Of a DNA stretch of 64,000 bases, positions 6,424 to 15,179 are shown one piece after another (positions within the stretch are counted from its first letter, which is position 1; the number at the start of each line of letters is the position of its first letter). This DNA comes from Nonomuraea jabiensis (GTDB lineage: Bacteria > Actinomycetota > Actinomycetes > Streptosporangiales > Streptosporangiaceae). The translations under genes were made by a program, and so were the position numbers. The notes beneath the pieces are model-generated. The model ran no database searches. It saw only the letters and a program-made list of their open reading frames with translations, and was not told the DNA's origin. The stretch lies in NCBI RefSeq assembly GCF_014204795.1, contig NZ_JACHMB010000001.1, forward strand, positions 5,146,001-5,210,000. Direction: 5' to 3'.

Positions 6424-9312
6424 GTGAAGAGTGTTGTCCCCTCTGTGGGCGGGGATCCGGGCTTAATAGAGGAAGCCCCCCGACACGCGTCTGGCGGACC
6501 GCAGCCGGCCGCGCCGGGCGTTGCGGGTGAAGCCGTGAAGGCTCGGACAGGATCGCGTTTCTCCCTGCGTAACTGGCGTGTGCGCTCCAAGCTGCTCGTC
6601 CTGGTCGTCATCCCGACCCTCGCCGCGCTCATTCTCGGTGGCCTGCGCGTCACCACGTCGATCGCGAGCGCCGGCGACTACGCACAGGTCAACGAGGTCG
6701 CCGTGCTGGCGAGCCGGCTGACCGCCCTCGCGCACGAGGTCGAGGTGGAGCGCGACTACACCGCGCGCTTCGTCGCCCTCGGACGCAAGGCCGGCCGGGA
6801 CGAAGTGACCGATCAGTACGAGCCGGTCAACAAGCTCGTCACCGAGGTCAAGGGCAGCGTCGACGCGCTGGCGACCTCCGACAGCCCTCAGGCCCCCGAG
6901 GCCCTGCGCATCAAGAACCGTCTCAACGAGCTCGACACCGCGCGTAAGAACGCGATGGACTCCCAGCTCGACGTCAACTCCGTCATCGAGCTCTACGACC
7001 GGTTCATCACAGACCTCCTCTCCCTGAACGACACCATCGACCAAGGCGCGGTCGACAAGGAGCTCTCGGCGAGCGTCTCCGGCTTCGCCGCCCTCGCCCG
7101 GGCCAAGCAGTACGTCTCCACGCAGCGCGCGCTGCTCGTGGCGGCGCTGGCCACCAGGGAATTCGGCCGGGTCGAACTCGACGCCTTCATCGCCGCCCGC
7201 GCCCAGAAGAACAGCGAGCTGGCCACCTTCCGGGCGCAGGTCCCCCTTGAGCTGCGCCAGGCGTACGACGACACCGTCAGCGGCAAGGCCAACGACCGCG
7301 CGGAGATCCTGGCCTCCCGAGCCCTGTTCCTGCAGAGCCTGGGGCAACCACGGAACGTGTCGGACCCGAAGCTCGGGCTCACCCGTGACGGCAAGGACTG
7401 GTTCGCCGCCATCAGCGAGACCATCGACGGGATGCGCAAGGTCGAGCAGCGCGTGGCCGACTCGATCGTGCTCCGCAGCCGCACCCTGGAAGGGTCCGAG
7501 CAGCAGAGCGCCGTCATCGTGGCGGTCGGCATCCTGATCCTGCTCATCCTCGTGCTGCTGGTCACCGTCTTCATGGCGCGCTCGCTGAGCGGCCCCCTGC
7601 GCAGGCTGCGCAGGGAGGCGCTGTTCATCGCCGGTCGCCGCCTGCCGGACACCGTCCGCCAGCTCCGTGAGTCCGATTCGGTGGAGAACGTCGAGGTCCA
7701 GCCCATCGGCGTCGCCTCTCAGGACGAGATCGGTGAAGTCGCGCGGGCGTTCGACGAGATCCACCGCGAAGCGGTCCGGCTGGCGGGCGAGGAGGCCCGC
7801 CTGCGGAGCAACGTCAACGCGATGTTCGTGAACCTGTCGCGCCGCAGCCAGACGCTGGTGGAACGGCAGATCACCCTGATCGACGGCCTGGAGCAGGGCG
7901 AGCAGGACGAGCAGCGGCTCGGCAACCTGTTCAAGCTGGACCACCTGGCCACCCGCATGCGGCGTAACAGCGAGAACCTCCTGGTCCTCGCCGGCCAGGA
8001 ACCGCCCCGCCGCTGGAGCAAGCCCGTCAAGCTGGTCGATGTCGCCCGCGCCTCGCTGTCGGAGGTCGAGAACTACGAGCGGGTCGTCCTCCAGGTGCCC
8101 GACGGCGTCGCCGTGGCCGGCCAGGCCGTCAACGACGTCATCCACCTGCTCGCCGAGCTGATCGAGAACGCCCTGTCGTTCTCGCCCCGCGAGACCAGGG
8201 TGACCGTCTCCGGCAGCCGGATCGACGGCGGCGGCGTCATGCTGTCGATCAGCGACTCCGGCATCGGCATGACCCCGGACGAGCTCACCATCGCCAACGA
8301 CCGCCTCATGGACGCCCCCACCGTGGACGTGTCCGTGTCGCGCCGCATGGGCCTGTTCGTGGTCGCGCGTCTGGCGCACCGGCACGGCATCCGGGTGCAG
8401 CTGCGCCCCCACGGCACCGGCGGTCTGACCGCCATGGTCCTGATGCCGGAGGCGCTGCTCGGCTCGCAGTCCCCCGCCTACGCGACCCCCGGCGGCAACA
8501 GCATGGGGACGCTGGACTCGTTCGACGAGGGCTTCGGCGCCCGTACGGCCATGCCTGCCATGCCTCCCATGCAGCCCCCGATGCCTCCCGTGCCGCCGCC
8601 GCCCGCCCCGCAGTGGGGTCCGGGAGGCTACCAGCCGGGGCCGGGCCACCCGTCCTTCCCCTCACAGCCGTCCTTCTCGGCCCAGCCGAGCGTGGACGTG
8701 GGCTGGCCGTCCGACCCGCGCAGCAGCAGCGGCGGCTACGACACCTCTGACGTCTGGGTGCCGGCGCGCAACTCCAACAGCCGGCCGGGCGAATGGGGCC
8801 AGGACAACAACTCCCTGCCGAGACGGCCCTTCGGCGGCGACCAGATGGACATGGGCCAGCCGAAGTACGACTTCCCCGAGACGGAGGCGGCGGCCACCGG
8901 TCCCATCCCGGCCGTGAAGCCCGCCTCCTCGGGCGACGAATACCTGCCGATCTTCGCCTCGGTCGAGTCGGCGTGGTTCGAGCACGGCAACGAGGGCGCC
9001 GCCACCTGGGGCTCCGCCAAGGCCGACGCGGGCTGGAGCGCCGCGGAGGCGGTCGTCGAGCCGGTACGCGACGGCGCGACCGCCGCGGGGCTGCCCAAGC
9101 GGGTGCCCAAGGCCAACCTGGTGCCCGGCTCGGCCGACACCGTCTCGGCGCCCAAGGGCGTCGCTCCCATGCCGGCGGTCTCGCCGGAGCGGGTGCGCAG
9201 CCGCCTTTCGAGCTTCCAGCAGGGGTTCAGGGCGGCACGTGACGACATCAGCGAGGGCAGGACGTACCCCTCCGGTCCGAGAAGTGTTGAAAGCAGGGAT
9301 GAGCGCGCATGA
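6424..9312 (+). CDS. Conservon sensor histidine kinase (CvnA-like, NIT domain)
   Basis: About 962 residues. Membrane segment near residue 57-75, an extracellular nitrate/nitrite-sensing-type helical domain to ~360, a second membrane segment (VAVGILILLILVLLV), HAMP linker, a helical region containing LFKLDHLATRMRRN, and a HATPase_c domain (N box LIENALSFSP; G1 DSGIGM). A long Pro/Met-rich tail follows. This is the membrane kinase of the conservon system known from Streptomyces (CvnA-D), which signals to a roadblock protein, a DUF742 protein and a small GTPase, exactly the next three genes. The start is uncertain: GTG 6424 follows GGAGG closely, while a TTG at 6412 is the alternative. It overlaps the next gene by 4 bp. 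Confidence 0.9.
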   Translation: MKSVVPSVGGDPGLIEEAPRHASGGPQPAAPGVAGEAVKARTGSRFSLRNWRVRSKLLVLVVIPTLAALILGGLRVTTSIASAGDYAQVNEVAVLASRLTALAHEVEVERDYTARFVALGRKAGRDEVTDQYEPVNKLVTEVKGSVDALATSDSPQAPEALRIKNRLNELDTARKNAMDSQLDVNSVIELYDRFITDLLSLNDTIDQGAVDKELSASVSGFAALARAKQYVSTQRALLVAALATREFGRVELDAFIAARAQKNSELATFRAQVPLELRQAYDDTVSGKANDRAEILASRALFLQSLGQPRNVSDPKLGLTRDGKDWFAAISETIDGMRKVEQRVADSIVLRSRTLEGSEQQSAVIVAVGILILLILVLLVTVFMARSLSGPLRRLRREALFIAGRRLPDTVRQLRESDSVENVEVQPIGVASQDEIGEVARAFDEIHREAVRLAGEEARLRSNVNAMFVNLSRRSQTLVERQITLIDGLEQGEQDEQRLGNLFKLDHLATRMRRNSENLLVLAGQEPPRRWSKPVKLVDVARASLSEVENYERVVLQVPDGVAVAGQAVNDVIHLLAELIENALSFSPRETRVTVSGSRIDGGGVMLSISDSGIGMTPDELTIANDRLMDAPTVDVSVSRRMGLFVVARLAHRHGIRVQLRPHGTGGLTAMVLMPEALLGSQSPAYATPGGNSMGTLDSFDEGFGARTAMPAMPPMQPPMPPVPPPPAPQWGPGGYQPGPGHPSFPSQPSFSAQPSVDVGWPSDPRSSSGGYDTSDVWVPARNSNSRPGEWGQDNNSLPRRPFGGDQMDMGQPKYDFPETEAAATGPIPAVKPASSGDEYLPIFASVESAWFEHGNEGAATWGSAKADAGWSAAEAVVEPVRDGATAAGLPKRVPKANLVPGSADTVSAPKGVAPMPAVSPERVRSRLSSFQQGFRAARDDISEGRTYPSGPRSVESRDERA

Positions 9313-9731
9313 ATGACTTGAGCCAGTCGGCACGTGGGGTGGACTGGTTAATCACCGATTTCGTCAGCACCGTTCCTGGCGTCGCGCACGCGGTGGTCGT
9401 CTCCTCTGACGGGCTGCCGCTCGCGGCCTCCGCGGGATTCCCGGCTGACCGGGCCGACCAGCTGGCCGCCATCGCGTCGGGCCTGGTGAGCCTGACGCAG
9501 GGCGCGGCCAGGGTGTTCGAAGGCGGGCCGGTCAACCAGACGATCGTGGAGATGCAGCGCGGCCTGATGCTGATCATGTCGATCAGCGACGGCTCGTGCT
9601 TGGCGGTGCTGGCGGCTCCGGACTGCGACATGGGTCTGGTGGCGTACCAGATGACGCTGATGGTTGATCGCGCCGGTCAGGTGCTGACCCCGGCTGTGCG
9701 CGCCGAGCTGCGCGCCAGCCAGACCAGGTGA
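9309..9731 (+). CDS. Roadblock/LC7 domain protein (CvnB-like)
   Basis: 140 residues, ATG at 9309 overlapping the kinase stop (ATGA). A single roadblock/LC7 domain covers most of the protein: VDWLITDFVSTVPGVAHAVVVS, then LPLAASAGF and a C-terminal helix. In MglB-type and conservon proteins this fold binds small GTPases and modulates nucleotide turnover. As the second gene of the conservon it should link the membrane kinase to the GTPase encoded two genes downstream. Cytoplasmic; no membrane segment. Confidence 0.93.
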   Translation: MNDLSQSARGVDWLITDFVSTVPGVAHAVVVSSDGLPLAASAGFPADRADQLAAIASGLVSLTQGAARVFEGGPVNQTIVEMQRGLMLIMSISDGSCLAVLAAPDCDMGLVAYQMTLMVDRAGQVLTPAVRAELRASQTR

Positions 9732-9736
9732 TGTAG

Positions 9737-10186
9737 GTGACAGACCCGAGATGGAACAGCGGCGGCTGGGACTCCCATAACAGCGGTGCGTGGGATTCCC
9801 AGAACAGTGGGAGCTGGCAGCCTCCCCCTCCTCCGCCGCCCAGCAACGACCCCGCCTCGCCGGTGCGGCCCTATGCCGTGACCGGCGGGCGTACCGCGCC
9901 CAAGGTCAAGCTGGCCATGGAGGCCCTGGTGTCCTCGGCGACCGCCGAGCACCGGGAGTTCTCGCACATCACCCCCGAATACAAGGCGATCAGCCAGCTG
10001 TGCCTGCAGGTCAGGTCGGTGGCTGAGGTCTCGGCGCTGCTGCGGATCCCGCTCGGTGTGGTGCGTGTTCTGATCGCGGATATGGCGGCAGAGGGCCTGG
10101 TTCGGGTGCATCAGCCGCAGCTGGAAGCGGGTAGGCCGGACGTCAACCTGCTGGAAAGGGTGCTCAGTGGACTTCGCAGGCTCTAG
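9737..10186 (+). CDS. DUF742 protein (CvnC-like)
   Basis: 149 residues from a GTG at 9737, five bases after the roadblock gene. The N-terminal ~45 residues are low-complexity (repeated WDSHNSG/WDSQNSG and a proline run). The DUF742 domain follows, with VRPYAVTGGRTAP, a helical middle and a winged-helix-like C-terminus (SVAEVSALLRIPLGVVRVLIADM). DUF742 proteins are the third conservon component. The fold suggests a DNA- or protein-binding role, but the biochemical function is poorly defined. Its 3' end overlaps the GTPase gene by 20 bp. Confidence 0.92.
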   Translation: MTDPRWNSGGWDSHNSGAWDSQNSGSWQPPPPPPPSNDPASPVRPYAVTGGRTAPKVKLAMEALVSSATAEHREFSHITPEYKAISQLCLQVRSVAEVSALLRIPLGVVRVLIADMAAEGLVRVHQPQLEAGRPDVNLLERVLSGLRRL

Positions 10187-10754
10187 CCCCGGTTTGACCT
10201 CGACGAAGATCGTGGTCGCCGGTGGGTTCGGGGTGGGCAAGACGACCTTCGTCGGCGCGGTGTCGGAGATCATGCCGTTGACCACGGAGGCCGTCATGAC
10301 CGACGCCTCCAAGGGCATCGACGATCTGGGCATGACGCCGCTGAAGTCGACCACCACCGTCGCCATGGACTTCGGTCGCGTCTCGCTCGATCGCGACCTG
10401 ATCCTGTACCTGTTCGGCACGCCCGGACAGCACCGGTTCTGGTTCATGTGGGACGACCTCGTCCGCGGCGCCATCGGCGCGGTGGTGCTCGTGGACACGC
10501 GCCGCCTGGCGGACAGCTTCCCCGCGATCGACTACTTCGAAGAGGCGCAGCTGCCGTTCATCGTGGGGGTGAACGGCTGGGACGGCCAGTACGCCCACAG
10601 CGACGCCGAAGTGCGTGACGCCCTGACCCTGGCGCCGCACATCCCGATGGTGCGCCTCGACGCCCGCTCCAAGGACTCGGTCAAGGCCGCGCTGATCAAC
10701 CTGGTCGAGCACGCGCTCTCAGTCCGCATGGCCGTGCCAGGCTGGAGCGGCTAG
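10167..10754 (+). CDS. Conservon small GTPase (CvnD-like)
   Basis: 195 residues from a GTG at 10167, inside the end of the DUF742 gene. P-loop GGFGVGKTT (about 19-27), a switch-II-like segment (YLFGTPGQHRF) and VGVNGWD, which replaces the usual NKxD motif. This matches the MglA-like ATP/GTP-binding proteins of conservons, which cycle with the roadblock partner. It completes the four-gene set; no cytochrome P450, which sometimes follows in other conservons, is present here. ffh begins 57 bp downstream. Confidence 0.93.
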   Translation: MDFAGSSPGLTSTKIVVAGGFGVGKTTFVGAVSEIMPLTTEAVMTDASKGIDDLGMTPLKSTTTVAMDFGRVSLDRDLILYLFGTPGQHRFWFMWDDLVRGAIGAVVLVDTRRLADSFPAIDYFEEAQLPFIVGVNGWDGQYAHSDAEVRDALTLAPHIPMVRLDARSKDSVKAALINLVEHALSVRMAVPGWSG

Positions 10755-10811
10755 CGGAGCGGATAGGCTGGAGTCTTAGACGTTCATTCGCTTCGAGGAC
10801 TGGCCAACCAC

Positions 10812-12365
10812 GTGTTCGAGACGCTATCCGACCGGTTGACATCGGTCTTCTCCTCCCTCCGGTCCAAAGGCCGGCTGTCCGATGCCGACATCGACGCCAC
10901 CACCCGCGAGATCCGCATCGCCCTGCTGGAGGCCGATGTCGCGCTCCCGGTGGTCAAGGCGTTCGTCGCCCAGGTCAAGGAGCGCGCCCGCGGGGCCGAG
11001 GTCTCCCAGGCGCTCAACCCGGCGCAGCAGGTCGTCAAGATCGTCAATGACGAGCTGATCGCGATCCTCGGCGGCGAGACGCGCAGGCTCCGCTTCGCCA
11101 AGACGCCGCCGACCGTGGTCATGCTGGCGGGTCTGCAGGGCGCCGGTAAGACCACCCTGGCCGGCAAGCTGGCCAGGTGGCTGCGCGAGCAGGGCCACAC
11201 GCCCCTGCTGGTGGCCGCCGACCTGCAGCGCCCCAACGCCGTCCAGCAGCTCCAGGTCGTGGGCGAGCGCGCCGGGGTCGCGGTCTACGCCCCCGAGCCG
11301 GGCAACGGCACCGGCGACCCGATCGCGGTCGCCCGCACGTCGATCGACGAGGCCAAGCGCCTGCTGCACGACATCGTCATCATCGACACCGCCGGCCGCC
11401 TGGGCATCGACCAGGAGATGATGAAGCAGGCCGCCGACATCCGCGACGCGGTCTCGCCCGACGAGGTCCTGTTCGTGGTCGACGCCATGATCGGCCAGGA
11501 CGCCGTCACGACGGCGCAGGCGTTCATGGAGGGCGTCGGCTTCGACGGGGTCGTGCTGACCAAGCTCGACGGCGACGCCCGCGGTGGCGCCGCCCTGTCG
11601 GTGCGGCACATCACGGGCCGGCCGATCATGTTCGCCTCCACGGGCGAGAAGCTCGAGGACTTCGACGCCTTCCACCCCGACCGGATGGCCTCCCGCATCC
11701 TCGACATGGGTGACATCCTCACCCTGATCGAGCAGGCCCAGAAGACGTTCGACGAGGAGCAGGCCGCCAAGATGGCGGGCAAGCTCACCTCGGGCGAAAA
11801 CTTCACGCTCGAGGACTTCCTCGAGCAGATGATGATGGTCCAGAAGATGGGGCCCATCAAAAACCTGCTGGGCATGATGCCCGGCATGGGGCAGATGCGC
11901 GACCAGCTCAACTCCATCGACGACCGCGACCTCGACCGCATCGCCGCGATCATCCGCTCGATGACGCCCGGGGAGCGCCAGGACCCCAAGATCATCAACG
12001 GGTCGCGGCGGGCCCGCATCGCGGCCGGCTCCGGCGTCTCGGTCACCGCCGTCAGCAACCTCGTCACCCGCTTCTTCGAGGCGCAGAAGATGATGAAGCG
12101 GATGGCGGGCGGCATGGGCATCCCCGGCATGCCGGGTGGTCGCGGCAAGGCGGCCAAGGCGCAGAAGAAGGCCAAGAAGGGGCGGCGCGTCAGCGGCGAC
12201 CCGCGCAAGGCGGCCCTCGGCAAGGCCTCCGCCGCCGAGGCTCCGGAGGCGGCCGAGCCCAAGGGCGGCGGGTTGCTGGGCAACCTCGGGGGCAAGCTGC
12301 CTCCGGGCGTGGAGCTGCCGCCGGGCTTCGACCCCTCCAAGTTCCGCCTGCCCGGCCAGAAGTAG
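10812..12365 (+). CDS. ffh: Signal recognition particle protein
   Basis: 517 residues from a GTG at 10812. SRP54 N-domain helical bundle (1-90), then the GTPase domain with P-loop GLQGAGKTT (107-115), DTAGRL (G3) and TKLDG (G4). A Met-rich M domain (about 320-440: QMMMVQKMGPIKNLLGMMPGMGQM) binds 4.5S RNA and signal sequences. A Lys/Ala- and Gly/Pro-rich C-terminal tail extends it beyond the usual ~450 residues, as in other actinobacteria. It directs nascent membrane and secreted proteins to the translocon. Confidence 0.97.
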   Translation: MFETLSDRLTSVFSSLRSKGRLSDADIDATTREIRIALLEADVALPVVKAFVAQVKERARGAEVSQALNPAQQVVKIVNDELIAILGGETRRLRFAKTPPTVVMLAGLQGAGKTTLAGKLARWLREQGHTPLLVAADLQRPNAVQQLQVVGERAGVAVYAPEPGNGTGDPIAVARTSIDEAKRLLHDIVIIDTAGRLGIDQEMMKQAADIRDAVSPDEVLFVVDAMIGQDAVTTAQAFMEGVGFDGVVLTKLDGDARGGAALSVRHITGRPIMFASTGEKLEDFDAFHPDRMASRILDMGDILTLIEQAQKTFDEEQAAKMAGKLTSGENFTLEDFLEQMMMVQKMGPIKNLLGMMPGMGQMRDQLNSIDDRDLDRIAAIIRSMTPGERQDPKIINGSRRARIAAGSGVSVTAVSNLVTRFFEAQKMMKRMAGGMGIPGMPGGRGKAAKAQKKAKKGRRVSGDPRKAALGKASAAEAPEAAEPKGGGLLGNLGGKLPPGVELPPGFDPSKFRLPGQK

Positions 12366-12369
12366 CCCC

Positions 12370-12404
12370 CGCCGGGACCTCGCGTTCCCGGCGGCCCGGG
12401 TTTT
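12370..12404 (+). terminator. Likely intrinsic terminator after ffh
   Basis: Just after the ffh stop, an 8-bp perfect stem (12370-12377 with 12386-12393) with an 8-base loop is followed by GC-rich sequence and TTTT at 12401-12404. The U-tract is short, as is common in high-GC organisms. Confidence 0.5.
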
Positions 12405-13009
12405 CCGACTGGCCCGGGCTTGCGATCGGGCCGGGCTTTTCCGGTCGGCCCGCGCTCCGGCCTTCGGGCGGTGCCGCGCCGGGTTCTGGCAGTGGCGCCT
12501 GCCCGGCTCTCGGCGGCCTTCGCCTCTGCCGTCAGGGGGCCGCGCCGGGCGTCACCACGGCCGCGGCCTCCGCCTTCCCGCTGGTGGACTCCGGCCTTCC
12601 CGCTTGCTCGGCCCGCCGCCTTGAGCGCCTGCGCCCTCGAACGGCTGCCCGCACCGGCCGCACCGCCCTGCGGAGGCGCCACTCGAAAACCGGTCGCTCC
12701 CCAGTCGCGCGGCCGGAGATCATGCGCCGGCGGGATACCATGAGCGGGTCGCTCACCGTACATGCAGCCAGGTCGCAGCCGGTGCCGCACCTTCGGGAGC
12801 CGTTCGCGAGCGGCCGCGAGGCGGCGCGCCGTGACGGAACGTCGTTGGCAGTGCCGTCGATCTGGCACAATGGCATGTTGGAACATCGTGACCAGGCGGG
12901 TGCCCTCTCACCTCCCGCCGGACGCGCCTGTCCCTGGAGCGTCGTCCCGTCGTGCCCCACTCGGCGAGATGCCGTTCACCCACGCTCGAATGCAGGAGAG
13001 ACCACACCC
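12405..13009. other. Gene-free stretch between ffh and rpsP
   Basis: About 600 bp, very GC-rich, with repeated 'ggcc..cgg' words. Frames open across it have no recognisable domain and no codon-position bias like the neighbours. The last ~160 bp should contain the rpsP promoter and leader. I see no RNA gene. Confidence 0.5.
12845..12871 (+). promoter_or_regulatory. Possible rpsP promoter
   Basis: TTGGCA at 12845-12850 and CACAAT at 12866-12871 are separated by 15 bp, resembling -35/-10 elements of a housekeeping sigma factor, though the spacer is short. This would give a leader of about 130 nt before rpsP. Confidence 0.35.
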
Positions 13010-13450
13010 GTGGCAGTCAAGATCAAGCTCAAGCGGCTCGGCATGATCCGCAACGCTCAATACCGCATCGTCGTCGCCGACAGCCGCACCAAGCGTGACG
13101 GCCGGGCGATCGAGGAGATCGGCCTGTACCACCCGAAGGACAACCCTTCGCGCATCGAGGTCAACGCCGAGCGTGCGGCCTACTGGCTGGGGGTCGGCGC
13201 GCAGCCGACCGAGCCCGTCCTCAAGCTGCTCAAGCTCACCGGCGACTGGCAGAAGTTCAAGGGCGAGGCCGCCCCTGCGCCGCTGAAGGTCGCCGAGCCC
13301 GCGCCTGACCGTCACGCGCTCTACGAGGCCGCGGCCAAGGAGGCGCTGTCCGGTGGCGACACCGGCACGGCCGCCACCACGCCGAAGAAGGCCAAGAAGA
13401 AGGAAGAGGCCGAGGCCCCCGTCGAGACCCAGACCGAGGGCGAGGCCTGA
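13010..13450 (+). CDS. rpsP: 30S ribosomal protein S16
   Basis: 146 residues from GTG 13010, preceded by GGAGAG at 12995-13000. The S16 core is at the N-terminus (AVKIKLKRLGMIRNAQYRIVV, then KRDGRAIEEIGLYHPK). The family is usually 80-90 residues in proteobacteria. Here a ~60-residue Ala/Lys/Glu-rich C-terminal extension follows, typical of actinobacterial S16. It is the first gene of the rpsP-khpA-rimM-trmD run. Confidence 0.97.
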   Translation: MAVKIKLKRLGMIRNAQYRIVVADSRTKRDGRAIEEIGLYHPKDNPSRIEVNAERAAYWLGVGAQPTEPVLKLLKLTGDWQKFKGEAAPAPLKVAEPAPDRHALYEAAAKEALSGGDTGTAATTPKKAKKKEEAEAPVETQTEGEA

Positions 13451-13451
13451 C

Positions 13452-13697
13452 GTGCTCGAGGAGGCTCTCGAGCACCTCGTGAAGGGCATCGTCGAACATC
13501 CAGACGATGTCCGGGTCCGCGCACGCCGCATTCGCAGCGGGCGCGTCCTGGAGGTCCGGGTGCACCCCGAGGACCTGGGCAAGGTCATCGGACGCGGCGG
13601 GCGCACCGCCAAGGCGCTGCGCACCGTTGTGAACGCCCTGGCCGACGGGAAGTACGTACGGGTCGACCTGCTCGACCTGCACGAAGCAGTCCGTTAG
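13452..13697 (+). CDS. khpA: KH-domain RNA-binding protein KhpA
   Basis: 81 residues; GTG at 13452 lies one base after the rpsP stop, so translation is probably coupled. A single KH domain with the GxxG nucleotide-binding loop IGRGG (about 46-50) covers the protein. KhpA-type proteins bind RNA, often with KhpB, and in many Gram-positives sit between rpsP and rimM exactly as here. The protein starts directly at LEEALEHLVKGIV with no extension. Confidence 0.95.
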   Translation: MLEEALEHLVKGIVEHPDDVRVRARRIRSGRVLEVRVHPEDLGKVIGRGGRTAKALRTVVNALADGKYVRVDLLDLHEAVR

Positions 13698-13709
13698 CGT
13701 CAGGTTTGC

Positions 13710-13744
13710 GCGCCCTCATCGGCTTTGCCGGCCGATGGGGGCGC
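13710..13744 (+). terminator. Strong hairpin between khpA and rimM
   Basis: A 14-bp stem (13710-13723 with 13731-13744, one G-U pair) with a 7-base loop, followed by TTGCGTT. It lies in the 62-bp gap and just upstream of the rimM ribosome-binding site (TAGGAG). It could be an intrinsic terminator or attenuator that lowers rimM-trmD expression relative to rpsP, or a processing site. Confidence 0.6.
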
Positions 13745-13759
13745 TTGCGTTAGGAGTTC

Positions 13760-14263
13760 ATGTTGCAGCTGGTCGTCGGCCGGATCGGCCGTCCGCACGG
13801 GGTGCGCGGTGAAGTGACCGTGGAGGTACGCACCGACGATCCCGAGCTGCGTTTCGCCGTGGGCACGTCCATCGCCACGGACCCCGCCGGCAGGGGGCCG
13901 CTCGTCGTCGCGGGCCGCCGCTGGCACAAGGGCTTCCTGCTGCTGACCTTCGAGGGGATCACCGACCGCGACGTGGCGGACGAGCTGCGGGGCACCATGC
14001 TGGTCATCGACTCGGCCGAGGTGGCGCCGTCCGACGACCCCGACGAGTTCCACGATTCCCAGCTCATCGGCCTGACGGTGGAGACCGCCGCGGGGGAGCC
14101 CGTGGGCGAGATCACCGACGTCCTCCACCACGGCCAGGACCTCCTGGTGGTACGCAGGGCCGGGGCGGACGAGGCGCTCATCCCGTTCGTCAAGGCGCTG
14201 GTGCCCGAGATCGACCTGGAAGGCGGTCGGCTGGTCGTCGACCCGCCAGAGGGCCTGCTGTGA
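13760..14263 (+). CDS. rimM: 16S rRNA processing protein RimM
   Basis: 167 residues, ATG 13760 with TAGGAG at 13751-13756. N-terminal RimM beta-barrel (VVGRIGRPHGVRGEVTVEVRTD) and C-terminal PRC-barrel (DSQLIGLTVET...VGEITDVLHHGQDLLVV, ALIPFVKALVPEID). RimM binds S19 during 30S assembly. It ends overlapping the trmD start (TGATG). Confidence 0.96.
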   Translation: MLQLVVGRIGRPHGVRGEVTVEVRTDDPELRFAVGTSIATDPAGRGPLVVAGRRWHKGFLLLTFEGITDRDVADELRGTMLVIDSAEVAPSDDPDEFHDSQLIGLTVETAAGEPVGEITDVLHHGQDLLVVRRAGADEALIPFVKALVPEIDLEGGRLVVDPPEGLL

Positions 14264-15042
14264 TGCGGCTCGACATCATCTCGATCTTCCCCGAGTACTT
14301 CGCGCCGCTCGACGTCTCGCTGATCGGCAAGGCCCGCGAGCGCGGCACGCTGGACGTACGCGTGCACCAGCTCCGTGACTGGACCCACGACGTCCACAAG
14401 ACCGTGGACGACACCCCCTACGGCGGGGGGCCGGGCATGGTCATGAAGCCCGAGGTGTGGGGCGAGGCCATCGACGCCGTGGTCGGGGACGGCGCGCCGC
14501 GGCTGATCGTGCCGACGCCGAGCGGGCGGCCGTTCACCCAGGAGCTGGCGCAGGAGCTGGCGGGGGAGCCGTGGCTGCTGTTCGCGTGCGGGCGATACGA
14601 GGGCATCGACTCGCGGGTCATGGAGGAGTACGGCTCCCGGCTGCGGGTCGACGAGGTCGGCATCGGCGACTATGTGCTGGCCGGGGGCGAGGTGGCGGTG
14701 CTGGTCATGGTGGAGGCCATCGGGCGGCTGCTGCCCGGTGTCCTGGGCAATGCCCAGTCGGCCGTGGACGACTCCTTCGCGCCCGGATCCATGCAGAACC
14801 TGGTCGAGGGCCCCGTCTACACCAAGCCGCCTGTCTGGCGGGGGCATGAAGTGCCTGAGGTGCTGCTGTCCGGGCATCACGGAAAGATCGCCAGATGGCG
14901 GCGTGACCAGGCGCTGCGCCGTACCGTACGGAACAGGCCGGATCTGGCGGCGGCGCTCGACCCCGACACGCTGGACAAGCACGACAGGAAGCTCCTCGAG
15001 GAGCTGTCGTTTCGCGTCGAGCGCGAAGATATGGCAAACTGA
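14263..15042 (+). CDS. trmD: tRNA (guanine-N1)-methyltransferase
   Basis: 259 residues from ATG 14263, overlapping the rimM stop by one base; a GTG directly before it is the alternative. SPOUT-class methyltransferase: MRLDIISIFPEYF at the start, DDTPYGGGPGM, CGRYEGID and EVGIGDYVLAGGE forming the AdoMet-binding trefoil knot, and a C-terminal helical domain (GHHGKIARWRR). It methylates G37 of tRNAs reading codons that begin with C, preventing +1 frameshifts. Confidence 0.96.
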   Translation: MRLDIISIFPEYFAPLDVSLIGKARERGTLDVRVHQLRDWTHDVHKTVDDTPYGGGPGMVMKPEVWGEAIDAVVGDGAPRLIVPTPSGRPFTQELAQELAGEPWLLFACGRYEGIDSRVMEEYGSRLRVDEVGIGDYVLAGGEVAVLVMVEAIGRLLPGVLGNAQSAVDDSFAPGSMQNLVEGPVYTKPPVWRGHEVPEVLLSGHHGKIARWRRDQALRRTVRNRPDLAAALDPDTLDKHDRKLLEELSFRVEREDMAN

Positions 15043-15179
15043 GTCGATGCCAACCACCATTTGGTTGGTTCGTCATGCCCGGGCGTAGTGACCCCGGGCC
15101 AGGAGACAGCAAGCGCGTCCGCCACGAGCTTCGGCCGGGTGGACCTCCGCGTGCTCACGAGAACTTGAGGACAGCTCTC

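Noticed and set aside
11285..12886. 533-codon minus-strand frame over ffh and its downstream spacer
   Set aside because: Shadow of ffh on the opposite strand, typical of GC-rich coding DNA.
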